Source: Allocoprobacillus sp002160865
Lineage (GTDB): Bacteria > Bacillota_I > Bacilli_A > Erysipelotrichales > Coprobacillaceae
NCBI RefSeq assembly: GCF_042850985.1
Contig: NZ_AP031415.1
Location: 1,488,001 to 1,552,000, forward strand
Reading direction: 5' to 3'
DNA length: 64,000 nt
Shown in pieces: positions 18,367-26,731 of the stretch (the first letter of the stretch is position 1; each line of letters begins with the position of its first letter). The notes beneath the pieces were generated by a model. It had not been told where the DNA came from, ran no database searches, and was given only the letters and a program-made list of their open reading frames with translations. The translations under genes and the position numbers were made by a program.

Positions 18367-19107
18367 ATGGGTAGAGCACATGAAGTGCGTAAAGTTGCAA
18401 TGGCAAAAACAGCTGCCAAAAAAGCAAAATTATATTCACGATATGGAAAAGAAATTTATTTAACAGCGAAAGCTGGTGGACCAGAATTAGATGGAAATTT
18501 AGCATTAAGACGTTTAGTAGACAAAGCAAAAAAAGAACAAGTTCCTGCTGATGTTATTAAACGTGCTATTGATAAAGTCAAAAGTGGTGTGACTGAAAAT
18601 TATGAACCTATTCAATTTGAAGGTTTTGGTCCAGGTAATTCTACATTAATCGTGAAATGTTTAACAGATAATATCAATCGTACAATATCACAAGTTCGTC
18701 CAGCATTTACAAAAGCAAAATCTAAATTAGGAGCTGAAGGTTCTGTTGCTTATTTATATAATGTTGAAAGTACAGTTATTTTAAGTGGTATGAGTGAAGA
18801 TGAAGTATTAGAAGCATTAGTGATGGGAGATGTTGATGCTAAAGACATTACAACATTAGAAGATGGACGTATTAAAATCACTGGTGAACCAACAGATTTA
18901 AATAAAATTAAAACTGCTATTGAAGCTGTTAAAGAAGATATTGAATTTGATGTAGATGATATTACAACAACACCTCAAGAATATGTTGAACTTGAAGGTG
19001 ATGATATGATGTTATTTGATAGATTAATGGGATTATTAAATGATTGTGATGATGTTGATGAAGTTTATCACAATGTTTCAAATTATGATGATGGAGAAGA
19101 AGAATAA
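18367..19107 (+). CDS. yebC: YebC/TACO1-family protein
   Basis: A 246-residue protein starting MGRAHEVRKVAMAKTAAKKAKLYSRYGKEIY, the signature of the YeeI/TACO1 branch of the YebC family. LALRRLVDKAKKEQVPADVIKRAIDK and GFGPGNSTLIVKCLTDNINRT follow in the expected order. Family members are annotated as transcriptional regulators; recent work on YebC proteins and mitochondrial TACO1 supports relief of ribosome stalling at proline-rich stretches. AAAGGAGG precedes the start. The stop codon is inside its terminator stem. Confidence 0.95.
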   Translation: MGRAHEVRKVAMAKTAAKKAKLYSRYGKEIYLTAKAGGPELDGNLALRRLVDKAKKEQVPADVIKRAIDKVKSGVTENYEPIQFEGFGPGNSTLIVKCLTDNINRTISQVRPAFTKAKSKLGAEGSVAYLYNVESTVILSGMSEDEVLEALVMGDVDAKDITTLEDGRIKITGEPTDLNKIKTAIEAVKEDIEFDVDDITTTPQEYVELEGDDMMLFDRLMGLLNDCDDVDEVYHNVSNYDDGEEE

Positions 19108-19131
19108 CATGTTTGCATGTTATCTTTTTTT
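19104..19131 (+). terminator. Terminator hairpin between yebC and the MBL-fold gene
   Basis: ATAACATG (19104-19111), TTTG loop, CATGTTAT (19116-19123), then C and seven T residues. The next gene's ATG is 10 nt past the stem. Confidence 0.8.
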
Positions 19132-19133
19132 AT

Positions 19134-19802
19134 ATGAAAGTTACACATTTATATCATAGTGGTTGTTTAATCGAGTTAGACAATCATTTGCTTTTATTTG
19201 ATTATTATCAAGGTGAACTTCACCTTAATCAAGAGAAACCTCTTTATGTTTTTGTTTCTCATCGTCATTATGATCATTATAATCCCCATATTTTTAAAAT
19301 TCATCATCCTCAAATCACTTATATTTTATCCAATACACTGCGTCATAAATATGATGCATATTATGTAGATATACATCAAACTTATCAAATAGATGATTTA
19401 TCTATTTCCACACTGCTTTCTACTGATGAAGGATGTGCTTTTCTTGTCCATGTGGAAAATCAGACAATATATCATGCTGGTGATCTTCATTGGTGGCATT
19501 GGGAAGGTGAACCAGAACAAGACAATATATATCAAAAACAGACTTACCTCCAAGAAATCTGTTCTATCAAAGAACCAGTTGATCTTGCTTGTGTTGTTGT
19601 GGATATTCGTCAAGAAAAAGACTATTTATTAGGCTTAAATGCTTTTTTAAGACATGTTCCAACAAAATACATTTTACCAATTCACTATTTTGGACACTAT
19701 GAAACAACAAAACTTCTATTACAAGAGCATTTAGACAATCCCTATCATGCTCAAATCCTGCCTGTTATCCATCAAAATCAGACATTTGAAATTCTCGTAT
19801 AA
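19134..19802 (+). CDS. MBL-fold metallo-hydrolase
   Basis: A 222-residue metallo-beta-lactamase-fold protein. HRHYDH (residues 43-48) is the metal motif HxHxDH, and AGDLHWWHWEG, VVVDIR and LPIHYFGHY supply later ligands. It resembles small UlaG/YtnP-like hydrolases, but the substrate is unknown. The family N-terminus MKVTHLYHSGCLIEL fixes the ATG at 19134, yet no Shine-Dalgarno sequence precedes it: the yebC terminator T-run lies directly upstream. A TTG at 19113 inside the hairpin is an alternative. Expression probably needs read-through from yebC. Confidence 0.85.
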   Translation: MKVTHLYHSGCLIELDNHLLLFDYYQGELHLNQEKPLYVFVSHRHYDHYNPHIFKIHHPQITYILSNTLRHKYDAYYVDIHQTYQIDDLSISTLLSTDEGCAFLVHVENQTIYHAGDLHWWHWEGEPEQDNIYQKQTYLQEICSIKEPVDLACVVVDIRQEKDYLLGLNAFLRHVPTKYILPIHYFGHYETTKLLLQEHLDNPYHAQILPVIHQNQTFEILV

Positions 19803-19829
19803 AAAGAACCTTTTGCACAAAGGTTCTTT
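19801..19829 (-). terminator. Convergent terminator, MBL gene and gloA-like gene
   Basis: AAAGAACCTTT (19803-19813) pairs with AAAGGTTCTTT (19819-19829). The minus-strand side ends in five T residues; the plus side has a weak tract. Confidence 0.75.
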
Positions 19830-19831
19830 GC

Positions 19832-20200
19832 TCATTTTTGTGGTACAATTTCCAGCCAGTAATCATCAGGATCATGAATAAAATAAAGTCCCATTGCTTC
19901 ATTTTCAAAACATATGCATCCCATGTCTTGATGCAATTGATGATATGCTTCATAATCATCAACAACAAAACAAATATGACTTTCATTTTCACCTAATTCA
20001 TAAGCCTGTGGATGATCTTTTAGCCATGTCAATTCTAATTGAAAAGAGGCTTCACAATCAGTCAGATAAACAAGTTTAAAACTTCCATCCGATGCTTCCT
20101 TTTCTCTGACAACAGTAAGTCCTAATGCTTTTTGATAAAATGTGATACTTTTTTCTAAGTTTGTAACATTAATATTACAATGATTAAATACAGCTTTCAT
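19832..20200 (-). CDS. Glyoxalase I-like VOC protein
   Basis: A 122-residue vicinal-oxygen-chelate protein. The four metal ligands of glyoxalase I are all in place: His7 (FNHCNINV), Glu56 (LELTW), His75 (ESHICFVV) and Glu117 (YWLEIVP), so a lactoylglutathione-lyase-like activity on methylglyoxal adducts is plausible; the thiol cofactor in this organism is not known. TAGGAGGACG precedes the ATG, and the DUF6440 gene ends 10 nt upstream, making a two-gene operon. Confidence 0.9.
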   Translation of the reverse strand: MKAVFNHCNINVTNLEKSITFYQKALGLTVVREKEASDGSFKLVYLTDCEASFQLELTWLKDHPQAYELGENESHICFVVDDYEAYHQLHQDMGCICFENEAMGLYFIHDPDDYWLEIVPQK

Positions 20201-20209
20201 GTCGTCCTC

Positions 20210-20404
20210 CTATTCTTCATCTGGAAATACCGTTGTAATAATAGGTCTTCCTTCTCTATCAACTAATACTGTCAGTCCTGCACCAACGGAATTACTATGA
20301 AAAAGATAATTCACACCTGTTTCTTTATCAACCCATATTTCAGAAGTTTGAAGTATTTTTTCTGAACTATAAGTTTTTATAAATCTCTCATATTTTTTTG
20401 CCAT
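20210..20404 (-). CDS. DUF6440 family small protein
   Basis: A 64-residue soluble protein. EIWVDKETGVNYLFHSNSVGAGLTVLVDREGRPI matches the pattern of DUF6440, small uncharacterised proteins of Firmicutes often found in mobile or accessory regions but also in core chromosomes. AAAGGAGAAG precedes the ATG at 20404, and a TATAAT (20429-20424) lies just upstream. It forms an operon with the glyoxalase gene. No function can be assigned. Confidence 0.8.
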   Translation of the reverse strand: MAKKYERFIKTYSSEKILQTSEIWVDKETGVNYLFHSNSVGAGLTVLVDREGRPIITTVFPDEE

Positions 20405-20478
20405 AATCTTCTCCTTTTTTTAAATTATAACAAAAGAGAAGTCTAAATAAAAATATTATTTCATATATTTTAAGGATT

Positions 20479-20505
20479 TTAGCACTTTTAAAATCATAGT
20501 GCTAA
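20479..20505 (+). promoter_or_regulatory. CIRCE operator 1 upstream of groESL
   Basis: TTAGCACTt-N9-tAGTGCTAA: 16 of 18 positions match the HrcA-binding CIRCE consensus. It lies upstream of the TATAAT at 20534-20539. Confidence 0.9.
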
Positions 20506-20547
20506 AAGTTCATATTCAGTTCATATATCATGCTATAATAATAGTTG

Positions 20548-20574
20548 TTAGCAAACAAGATATATGAGTGCTAA
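20548..20574 (+). promoter_or_regulatory. CIRCE operator 2 upstream of groESL
   Basis: TTAGCAaaC-N9-GAGTGCTAA: 16 of 18 consensus matches, with a perfect right arm. It lies downstream of the -10 (20534-20539), in the leader, and ends 17 nt before groES. Confidence 0.88.
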
Positions 20575-20590
20575 ATAAGGAGGAATACAA

Positions 20591-20851
20591 ATGTTAAAAC
20601 CATTACATGATTATGTGATATTAAAAAAAGAAAAGGCTGAAACACAGACAGCCAGTGGAATCATTTTAACAAGTCCAAAGGAACAAGCTAGTAATCAAGC
20701 AACAGTTGTTGCTGTTGGACCTAAATGTGATGATCATTTAAAAGAAGGTATGACAGTTATTTTCAAAGAATATTCTGGAACGAAGTTTAAAGATAATGAC
20801 GATGAATATATGATTTTAGAAGAAGAAGATATTTTAGCTATTGTTGAATAG
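20591..20851 (+). CDS. groES: Co-chaperonin GroES
   Basis: Heptameric lid of the GroEL folding chamber. It has 86 residues, slightly short of the usual 94. The N-terminus LKPLHDYVILKKEKAETQTASGIILTS contains the mobile loop that binds GroEL; the loop reads ETQTASGIILT. VAVGP and the C-terminal DEYMILEEEDILAIVE are conserved. TAAGGAGG precedes the ATG. HrcA control is inferred from two CIRCE sites. groEL follows at 11 nt. Confidence 0.97.
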   Translation: MLKPLHDYVILKKEKAETQTASGIILTSPKEQASNQATVVAVGPKCDDHLKEGMTVIFKEYSGTKFKDNDDEYMILEEEDILAIVE

Positions 20852-20862
20852 GAGGAATTAAG

Positions 20863-22482
20863 ATGAGTAAAGAAATTCGTTTTTCTAAAGATGTAAGAGA
20901 TGCTATGTTAAATGGTGTCAATACTTTAGCAGATGCTGTAAAAGTGACAATTGGTCCTAAAGGACGTAATGTTGTATTGGATAAAGGTTATGGTTCACCT
21001 TTAATTACGAATGATGGTGTTTCTATTGCTAAAGAAATTGAATTAGAAGATGCTTTTGAAAACATGGGAGCAAAATTAGTATATGAAGTTGCTAATAAAA
21101 CAAATGATGTAGCTGGTGATGGAACAACAACAGCAACAATCTTAGCTCAAAGTATGATTCAAAATGGTTTAAAAGCTGTTGAAAAAGGTGCAAATCCTGT
21201 TTTAATGCGTGAAGGTATTGATTATGCAAGTAAGGAAGTTGCTAAATATATTTTAGATAAATCTCATAAAGTAGAAACAAGCAATGATATTGAAAGTGTC
21301 GCAACTATTTCTTCTGGAGATAAAGAAATTGGTCAATATATTGCTCAAGCAATGGAAAAAGTAGGTAGAGATGGTGTTATCAGTGTTGATGAATCTAATA
21401 GCTTTGATACTGAATTAGAAGTTGCTGAAGGTATGCAATATGATAAAGGTTATGTTTCTCCATATATGGTATCAGATAGAGAAAAAATGACTATTGATTT
21501 AGATAATCCTTTCATTATGGTAACAGATCAAAAAATCAATACTGTTCAAGAAATCTTACCAATTCTAGAACAAGTGATGCAATCTAATAAACCATTATTA
21601 TTAATTGCTGATGATTTTGAACAAGAAGTCATTTCAACATTAGTTGTTAATAAATTAAGAGGAACATTTAATGTTGTAGCTACAAAAGCTCCTGGTTTTG
21701 GTGATAATCAAAAAGAAATCTTACAAGATATTGCCATTTTAACAAATGCTAAATTCTATAGTAAAGATTTAAATATGAATTTAAAAGATATGCAAATGAC
21801 TGATTTAGGTTCTGCTAAAAAGATTCATATTACAAAAGATCATACAACAATGATTGGTGGTGCTGGTGATAAAGCTGCTATCGATCAACGTGTGAAAGAA
21901 ATCACTGAACAGATGAATAATGCAAAACAAGAATATGATAAGAAAAATTTTGCTGAAAGATTAGGTAAATTAAGTAATGGTGTAGCAATTATTAAAGTTG
22001 GTGGAGCTACTGAATCTGAATTAAAAGAAAAGAAATTAAGAATTGAAGATGCTTTAAATGCCACAAAAGCTGCTGTTAGTGAAGGTATTGTTATGGGTGG
22101 CGGTGTCACATTAGTGAATGCTTATGTTGCCCTTAAGAATCAATTAAAAGATACAAACGTTGATAAACAAAAAGGTATTAAAGTTGTCTTAGATGCATTA
22201 CTTGCTCCAATGGGACAAATCGCAGAAAATGCTGGTTTCAACAGTGATGAAATTGTTGAACAACAAATGAAAGTTGAAGATGGACAAGGTTTCGATGCAA
22301 AAGATGGAGAATGGGTATCTATGTTTGATAAAGGTATCATCGATCCAACAAAAGTAACTCGTAGTGCTTTATTGAATGCTGCAAGTATTTCTGCTTTATT
22401 CATTACAACAGAAGCTGGTGTTGCTCCAATAAAAGAAGAAAACCCTGCTCCTGCTCCAATGGCACCTGGAGGAATGTATTAA
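20863..22482 (+). CDS. groL: Chaperonin GroEL
   Basis: ATP-driven folding chamber, 539 residues. It starts MSKEIRFSKDVRDAMLNGVN and has the ATP site VGDGTTTATILAQ (seen as AGDGTTTAT near residue 85), and VGGATESELKEKKLRIEDALNATKAA. The tail is PAPAPMAPGGMY, with a single GGM instead of the common repeated GGM. GGAGG precedes the ATG. The operon ends in a strong hairpin directly after the stop. hrcA itself is not in this window. Confidence 0.98.
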   Translation: MSKEIRFSKDVRDAMLNGVNTLADAVKVTIGPKGRNVVLDKGYGSPLITNDGVSIAKEIELEDAFENMGAKLVYEVANKTNDVAGDGTTTATILAQSMIQNGLKAVEKGANPVLMREGIDYASKEVAKYILDKSHKVETSNDIESVATISSGDKEIGQYIAQAMEKVGRDGVISVDESNSFDTELEVAEGMQYDKGYVSPYMVSDREKMTIDLDNPFIMVTDQKINTVQEILPILEQVMQSNKPLLLIADDFEQEVISTLVVNKLRGTFNVVATKAPGFGDNQKEILQDIAILTNAKFYSKDLNMNLKDMQMTDLGSAKKIHITKDHTTMIGGAGDKAAIDQRVKEITEQMNNAKQEYDKKNFAERLGKLSNGVAIIKVGGATESELKEKKLRIEDALNATKAAVSEGIVMGGGVTLVNAYVALKNQLKDTNVDKQKGIKVVLDALLAPMGQIAENAGFNSDEIVEQQMKVEDGQGFDAKDGEWVSMFDKGIIDPTKVTRSALLNAASISALFITTEAGVAPIKEENPAPAPMAPGGMY

Positions 22483-22508
22483 AAAACTGGCAAATGCCAG
22501 TTTTTTTT
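22481..22508 (+). terminator. Terminator of groESL (shared with the M56 operon)
   Basis: AAAAAACTGGCA / TGCCAGTTTTTT stem (22481-22492 / 22495-22506) followed by further T residues. It starts within the groEL stop codon and lies across the 3' end of the convergent membrane-protein gene. Confidence 0.9.
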
Positions 22509-23040
22509 ACGTCTTTTCTTTTTTTGCATATGCAATCAAAGTCAAGATTAATAATACGACAATCACAATATAAAATAATGTGATGATGATTTGAACATAC
22601 TGCATAAAAACCCAATGAGCAGGAAACGATACGAATGTTACAGAAATAACATTCATTATTCTTAATATGTTTAAACGCTTGGATTCATTTTCAAAATGAT
22701 GTGATAAAGCAATATTTGAAATATTCGTCAATAACTGAAACTGTATATAAATGGAAATAATATTCATGAATAACTGCAATACATCAAGACTCTTTACAGA
22801 AACATTCATGATCATTAAAATCCATATAATCCCATTGTAAACTCCTAATATTATAATCAAAGGTCTTAATAATTTTGCACTTTCTTCATATTCTCCAATC
22901 CCATCAATTGCTTTATAAAAAAGATAATAACCAATCCAATCAGGAAGAAAGTGAATGGTCTGAATACGAATATCAAAAAAAATGAAAATAAAACCAAATA
23001 TAATCTGATATAATGTACCAACATACAACTTAGATGTCAT
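22507..23040 (-). CDS. Membrane protein of the BlaI/M56 operon, function unknown
   Basis: A 177-residue protein with five predicted transmembrane segments (about 7-24, 56-76, 84-104, 130-150, 155-175). FIFIFFDIRIQTIHFLPDWIGYYLFY near the N-terminus resembles small membrane proteins found beside M56 peptidases in Clostridia; I know no assigned function. I prefer ATG 23040 with GGTGA upstream; ATG 23052 is also in frame. It overlaps the M56 gene by 11 nt, so it is very likely part of the same regulatory system. Confidence 0.75.
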   Translation of the reverse strand: MTSKLYVGTLYQIIFGFIFIFFDIRIQTIHFLPDWIGYYLFYKAIDGIGEYEESAKLLRPLIIILGVYNGIIWILMIMNVSVKSLDVLQLFMNIISIYIQFQLLTNISNIALSHHFENESKRLNILRIMNVISVTFVSFPAHWVFMQYVQIIITLFYIVIVVLLILTLIAYAKKEKT

Positions 23041-24988
23041 ACCATTCACCATCTTCCATGTTTATTTTTATCATTTCTGTTGTTCCATTGATATCTATTT
23101 GTAAAGCATAAGTTTCTGGTAAATGAATGCGATCTGACTCATGATAATAAGATATATGTTGAAAACGATATTCTTTATCCAATGTATGATTCTCTACTTT
23201 TGCAAAAAAGAATGTTTCTTCATTTGATGAAGACTGATAATATAGCCCATAATCAGAAAAATTATCATGTTTTTCAAAATGAATATCTTCGTCTTGATCA
23301 TTTAGATTTTTTAAATTCATAGATATATATTCTATTTCATCTTGATGATGTAAAGATTGCTGATTTTGATATATGACTTCTAAATACTGGTAACCACTAT
23401 TGAATTTTGCTTGTGGTCTTAATTCAAAAGCATGGAGAGATGGTGTATTCATAATATCATTGCCAAAAACCTGATAACCGTTTCTGACAATCACAGTCAC
23501 TTTACCACTTTGACAAGGCAATGATATAATTTTATAGATCGGAATATCATAAATTTCACTATTCATAAATGTTCTAAGATGTGTAGCATCCCCTGTTAAT
23601 ACTTGACCATTTTGTCTGACTTTCCAGCCACGCTCTTTTTTGATTTGTATTGGAATGATGTTATAATGTGCTATCACTCGATTATTTTTTTCATCAATGT
23701 TTTCATTTTTATTATAGAAACATAATTTTGCATGATATTCATCATCATTGATTTTTTCTAAATGTATGACATCATATAAATAATAAGTGAGATTAGATAC
23801 AACAGGATCAGGTCTTTGACTGAGTACAGATCGAAAATCATGATAATCCTGTTGTGGTAAAACTGATAATAAAAACTGTTCATCATTGGAAACAATACCT
23901 TTTGCATATGTATCAATAGCACCAGCTATTGTTGGATATTCCATCATTCTTGCAGAAGCTAAAGAAAGCTGATAAGAAAAACTTTCATGCTCATAAGGAT
24001 TACCTATTAAAGTATAAGAATGGAAATATCCAATTGATAAAGGAGCCAATAAAAGACATATGCATAAAGAAACAACTGTCATACCTTGTGGATATTTTTT
24101 AAATCTGACAATAGCTTCAATACGTTTTTTTATATTCTTTGCCCCATTGGAAAGAGAAGTTGTTCCAAAAGCATAAGGATATTTTTCATTGGTCATATTC
24201 AACAAGATTCTTCCATAATCTCTCCTTTGCTCCCCTTCCAGCTTTTCCAATACTCTTTGATCACATAGACTTTCCATATCATTATGAATTTGGTCAAAGA
24301 CATATTGTAGAAAAGGATTACACCAGTGAATACATCTCAAACAAGACCATATGACACATTGTAAAGAATCTTTATATTGAAGATGTAGTAACTCATGCAA
24401 AATAATTTTTTCATCTAATGTATCTTGTTTTGGTAAGACAAAAACTGGTTTGAATAGACCAAACACAAAAGCTGAAGGTATACCTTCTAAAACAAGGGCT
24501 TGACAAGATGGAAAATGATATTTTGTTTCGATTTGTTGAATTTTTTGAAAAAGTTCATCACTTGGTTTTTGACCATAAATAAAGATAATTTTTTTCAATT
24601 GGATATATTGATGCATATATCGTATCAGATGATATAAAACACCTAAAACATAGAAAACAAATAGAAAATCTGTTACGCTATGAGGAATACCAGTCACCAA
24701 TGGAAAAGATGTGATATTTTTAATAGGAAGATAAATATCTATGTAAGATGAATGAAGTGATTGTTCAATGATTGTTTTCACCGCTTCAAGCAAGACATGT
24801 AACGAAGGAAAAAGAGCAAAAGGAAAGAATCCTACGGGTATTACCAAAGAGAGAAAAAAAACATTCCAGACTCCATATTGCCATCTTGGTGATAATTTAT
24901 CTTGAAATATTTTCTTCAATAACAGTAATATCAAAGCAACAATAGATATTTCTATTGTCTGCATTAAAAATCCCCAAATATTAGTCAT
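23030..24988 (-). CDS. BlaR1-like M56 family membrane metallopeptidase/sensor
   Basis: A 652-residue signal-transducing protease. Three or four transmembrane helices occupy about 5-120; the zinc motif HELLH is at 198-202 in the cytoplasmic loop, and another helix near 308-325 leads to an external C-terminal domain (about 330-652). That domain lacks the Ser-x-x-Lys active site of true BlaR1 beta-lactam sensors, so the signal is probably different. By analogy it cleaves the BlaI-type repressor. The start follows the blaI-like stop by two nt. Confidence 0.9.
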   Translation of the reverse strand: MTNIWGFLMQTIEISIVALILLLLKKIFQDKLSPRWQYGVWNVFFLSLVIPVGFFPFALFPSLHVLLEAVKTIIEQSLHSSYIDIYLPIKNITSFPLVTGIPHSVTDFLFVFYVLGVLYHLIRYMHQYIQLKKIIFIYGQKPSDELFQKIQQIETKYHFPSCQALVLEGIPSAFVFGLFKPVFVLPKQDTLDEKIILHELLHLQYKDSLQCVIWSCLRCIHWCNPFLQYVFDQIHNDMESLCDQRVLEKLEGEQRRDYGRILLNMTNEKYPYAFGTTSLSNGAKNIKKRIEAIVRFKKYPQGMTVVSLCICLLLAPLSIGYFHSYTLIGNPYEHESFSYQLSLASARMMEYPTIAGAIDTYAKGIVSNDEQFLLSVLPQQDYHDFRSVLSQRPDPVVSNLTYYLYDVIHLEKINDDEYHAKLCFYNKNENIDEKNNRVIAHYNIIPIQIKKERGWKVRQNGQVLTGDATHLRTFMNSEIYDIPIYKIISLPCQSGKVTVIVRNGYQVFGNDIMNTPSLHAFELRPQAKFNSGYQYLEVIYQNQQSLHHQDEIEYISMNLKNLNDQDEDIHFEKHDNFSDYGLYYQSSSNEETFFFAKVENHTLDKEYRFQHISYYHESDRIHLPETYALQIDINGTTEMIKINMEDGEWYDI

Positions 24989-24990
24989 AC

Positions 24991-25356
24991 CTAAACCTCC
25001 ATTTCATCAAGAATTTGATTGAGTTTAGCTTTTTCTTCTGGTGTTATTTTTGAATCCTTTAAAAATGCACTCATTAAATCAGTCACAGATCCTTGATAAA
25101 CCTTATTTAATAAACGATTTCTTTCCCATTGCAGATATTCATTTCTTGATAAAACATAACAATAACGATGTGGTTCATGCGTTCTATCAATTTTAACCAG
25201 ATTCTTCTTTTCCATTCTTGTTAAATAGGTATGAACTGTGTTGCGACTCCAATGTTTTTTTATCTTGAGTGCTTCTACAACTTCTCCTAGTAGAAATGTC
25301 TGACCACCCCATAAAACTTCCATAATTAATAGTTCTGCATCTGATAAACTTTTCAT
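24991..25356 (-). CDS. BlaI/MecI/CopY family repressor
   Basis: A 121-residue winged-helix repressor. LSDAELLIMEVLW starts the domain, and WSRNTVHTYLTRMEKKNLVKIDR is the recognition helix and wing. The C-terminal part (from about 75) is the dimerisation and cleavage region. GTG, ATG and ATG codons are in frame at 25365, 25362 and 25356; the last is best placed after AGGAGG. Two TACAnnTGTA-type operators (25369-25380 and 25396-25409) flank its TATAAT, so it should repress its own operon until the M56 partner inactivates it. Confidence 0.93.
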   Translation of the reverse strand: MKSLSDAELLIMEVLWGGQTFLLGEVVEALKIKKHWSRNTVHTYLTRMEKKNLVKIDRTHEPHRYCYVLSRNEYLQWERNRLLNKVYQGSVTDLMSAFLKDSKITPEEKAKLNQILDEMEV

Positions 25357-25368
25357 TTTCATCACCTC

Positions 25369-25380
25369 CTACAATTGTAG
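25369..25380. promoter_or_regulatory. BlaI-type operator, proximal
   Basis: CTACAATTGTAG, a perfect 12-bp palindrome containing TACA-N2-TGTA, just downstream of the expected transcription start. Confidence 0.85.
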
Positions 25381-25390
25381 TCCTTCTACT

Positions 25391-25422
25391 ATTATACTAC
25401 AACTGTAGTTATAGCCTGTCAA
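25391..25422 (-). promoter_or_regulatory. Promoter and distal BlaI-type operator of the BlaI/M56 operon
   Basis: ACTACAACTGTAGT (25396-25409) is the second TACA-N2-TGTA site, directly next to the minus strand -10 TATAAT (25396-25391). A TTGACA at 25422-25417 is the only good -35, but its 20-nt spacing is long. Confidence 0.75.
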
Positions 25423-25460
25423 TAAAATAAAAACATAGAGAAAAATCTTTTCCTCTATGT
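25421..25460 (-). terminator. Terminator of malic enzyme gene
   Basis: ACATAGAG (25433-25440) pairs with CTCTATGT (25453-25460); the minus strand continues TTTTATTTTATT. Confidence 0.8.
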
Positions 25461-25478
25461 CCTATAAACAATATGTAC

Positions 25479-26654
25479 TTATCTTGCAAGTCCTTCTTCA
25501 ATAGCTTTTTTGGCTACTGCTTTAGCCACAACATCACTGACACGTGGGTCTAATGCATTAGGAATGACATATGTTGGCGATAATTCAGTTTCATCAACAA
25601 GAGAAGCCAAACCATAAGCTGCTGCCAATTTCATTCCTTCACTGATTTTTCTGGCCTTAACATCCAATGCCCCTCTAAATAATCCTGGAAACGCCAAAAC
25701 ATTATTAATCTGATTTGGATAATCAGAACGTCCAGTTCCCATGACCGCAACTCCTGCATCAATAGCTTCTTGATAAGGAATTTCAGGTTCTGGATTGGCC
25801 ATTGCAAAAACAATTGGATTGTTTTTCATACTTTTCACCATTTCTGGTGTTAAAACTCCTGGTGCAGATACTCCAATAAAAACATCAGCTTCTTTCATAG
25901 CTTCAACCATTGTCATACGTTTAGCTTGTGAATTAGTAATTTCTGTTAATTCCTGTGTTAGAAAATCATATTGATCATAATCCTCTTTTGTAACAATTCC
26001 ATTGATATTAAAACCATAGATTTCTTTAACACCCAGTGCATGAATCATTTTAATAATAGAACTTCCTGCTGCTCCTGTTCCACTCACAACAACAGTGATA
26101 TCTTCTATTTTTTTATGAACAACCTTCAATGCATTTAATAAACCTGCCGTTACAACAATGGCTGTTCCATGTTGATCATCATGGAATACAGGAATATCCA
26201 ATTCTTTAATCAGTGTTCTTTCAATTTCGACACATCTAGGAGCACTAATATCTTCTAAATTAATACCTCCAAAAGATGGAGCAATCGCTTTAACAATACG
26301 AATAATGTCTTGAGGATCTTTGGTATCTAAACAAATAGGTACAGCATCAATATGACCAAATTTCTTAAATAAAATAGATTTTCCTTCCATGACAGGCATA
26401 GCTGCTTCTGGTCCAATATCCCCTAGTCCAAGTACAGCTGTCCCATCGCTCACGACTGCAACACTGTTTTGTTTCCAAGTGTATTTATAAACATCTTCTT
26501 TATTTTTTGCGATTTCTCGACATGGCTGAGCAACACCAGGTGTATAAGCCAATGATAAATCATGACTTTCATTTAATGGAACTTTCAGTTGTACTTCCAG
26601 TTTTCCTTTAACTTTTTCATGCATTTCTAATGCTTCTTGATATATATCTTTCAT
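25479..26654 (-). CDS. Malic enzyme (oxaloacetate-decarboxylating, NAD(P)-dependent)
   Basis: Converts malate to pyruvate and CO2 with reduction of NAD(P), feeding the pyruvate:ferredoxin oxidoreductase found at 38.5 kb. It has 391 residues, the short bacterial form without a phosphotransacetylase domain. SLAYTPGVAQPCREI holds the catalytic Tyr, FHDDQHGTAIVV is the metal-binding region, VSGTGAAGSSII the dinucleotide motif and IVFAMANPEPEI the C-terminal signature. ATG 26654 with AGGG upstream is preferred over a longer frame whose extra residues are unlike the family. Confidence 0.95.
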   Translation of the reverse strand: MKDIYQEALEMHEKVKGKLEVQLKVPLNESHDLSLAYTPGVAQPCREIAKNKEDVYKYTWKQNSVAVVSDGTAVLGLGDIGPEAAMPVMEGKSILFKKFGHIDAVPICLDTKDPQDIIRIVKAIAPSFGGINLEDISAPRCVEIERTLIKELDIPVFHDDQHGTAIVVTAGLLNALKVVHKKIEDITVVVSGTGAAGSSIIKMIHALGVKEIYGFNINGIVTKEDYDQYDFLTQELTEITNSQAKRMTMVEAMKEADVFIGVSAPGVLTPEMVKSMKNNPIVFAMANPEPEIPYQEAIDAGVAVMGTGRSDYPNQINNVLAFPGLFRGALDVKARKISEGMKLAAAYGLASLVDETELSPTYVIPNALDPRVSDVVAKAVAKKAIEEGLAR

Positions 26655-26700
26655 CTTTTTCCCTCTTTTCCCCTTTATTATGCCATAATTAAAAACAAAT

Positions 26701-26726
26701 GAAAAGCAGATGTTTTCCATCTGCTT
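26701..26726 (-). terminator. Terminator of manA
   Basis: AAGCAGATG (26704-26712) pairs with CATCTGCTT (26718-26726) around a 5-nt loop; short T tract on the minus strand. Confidence 0.75.
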
Positions 26727-26731
26727 AATAT

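Noticed and set aside
21885..22403. Minus-strand open frames inside groEL
   Set aside because: Antisense shadows of a highly conserved gene with strong codon bias; no ribosome sites.
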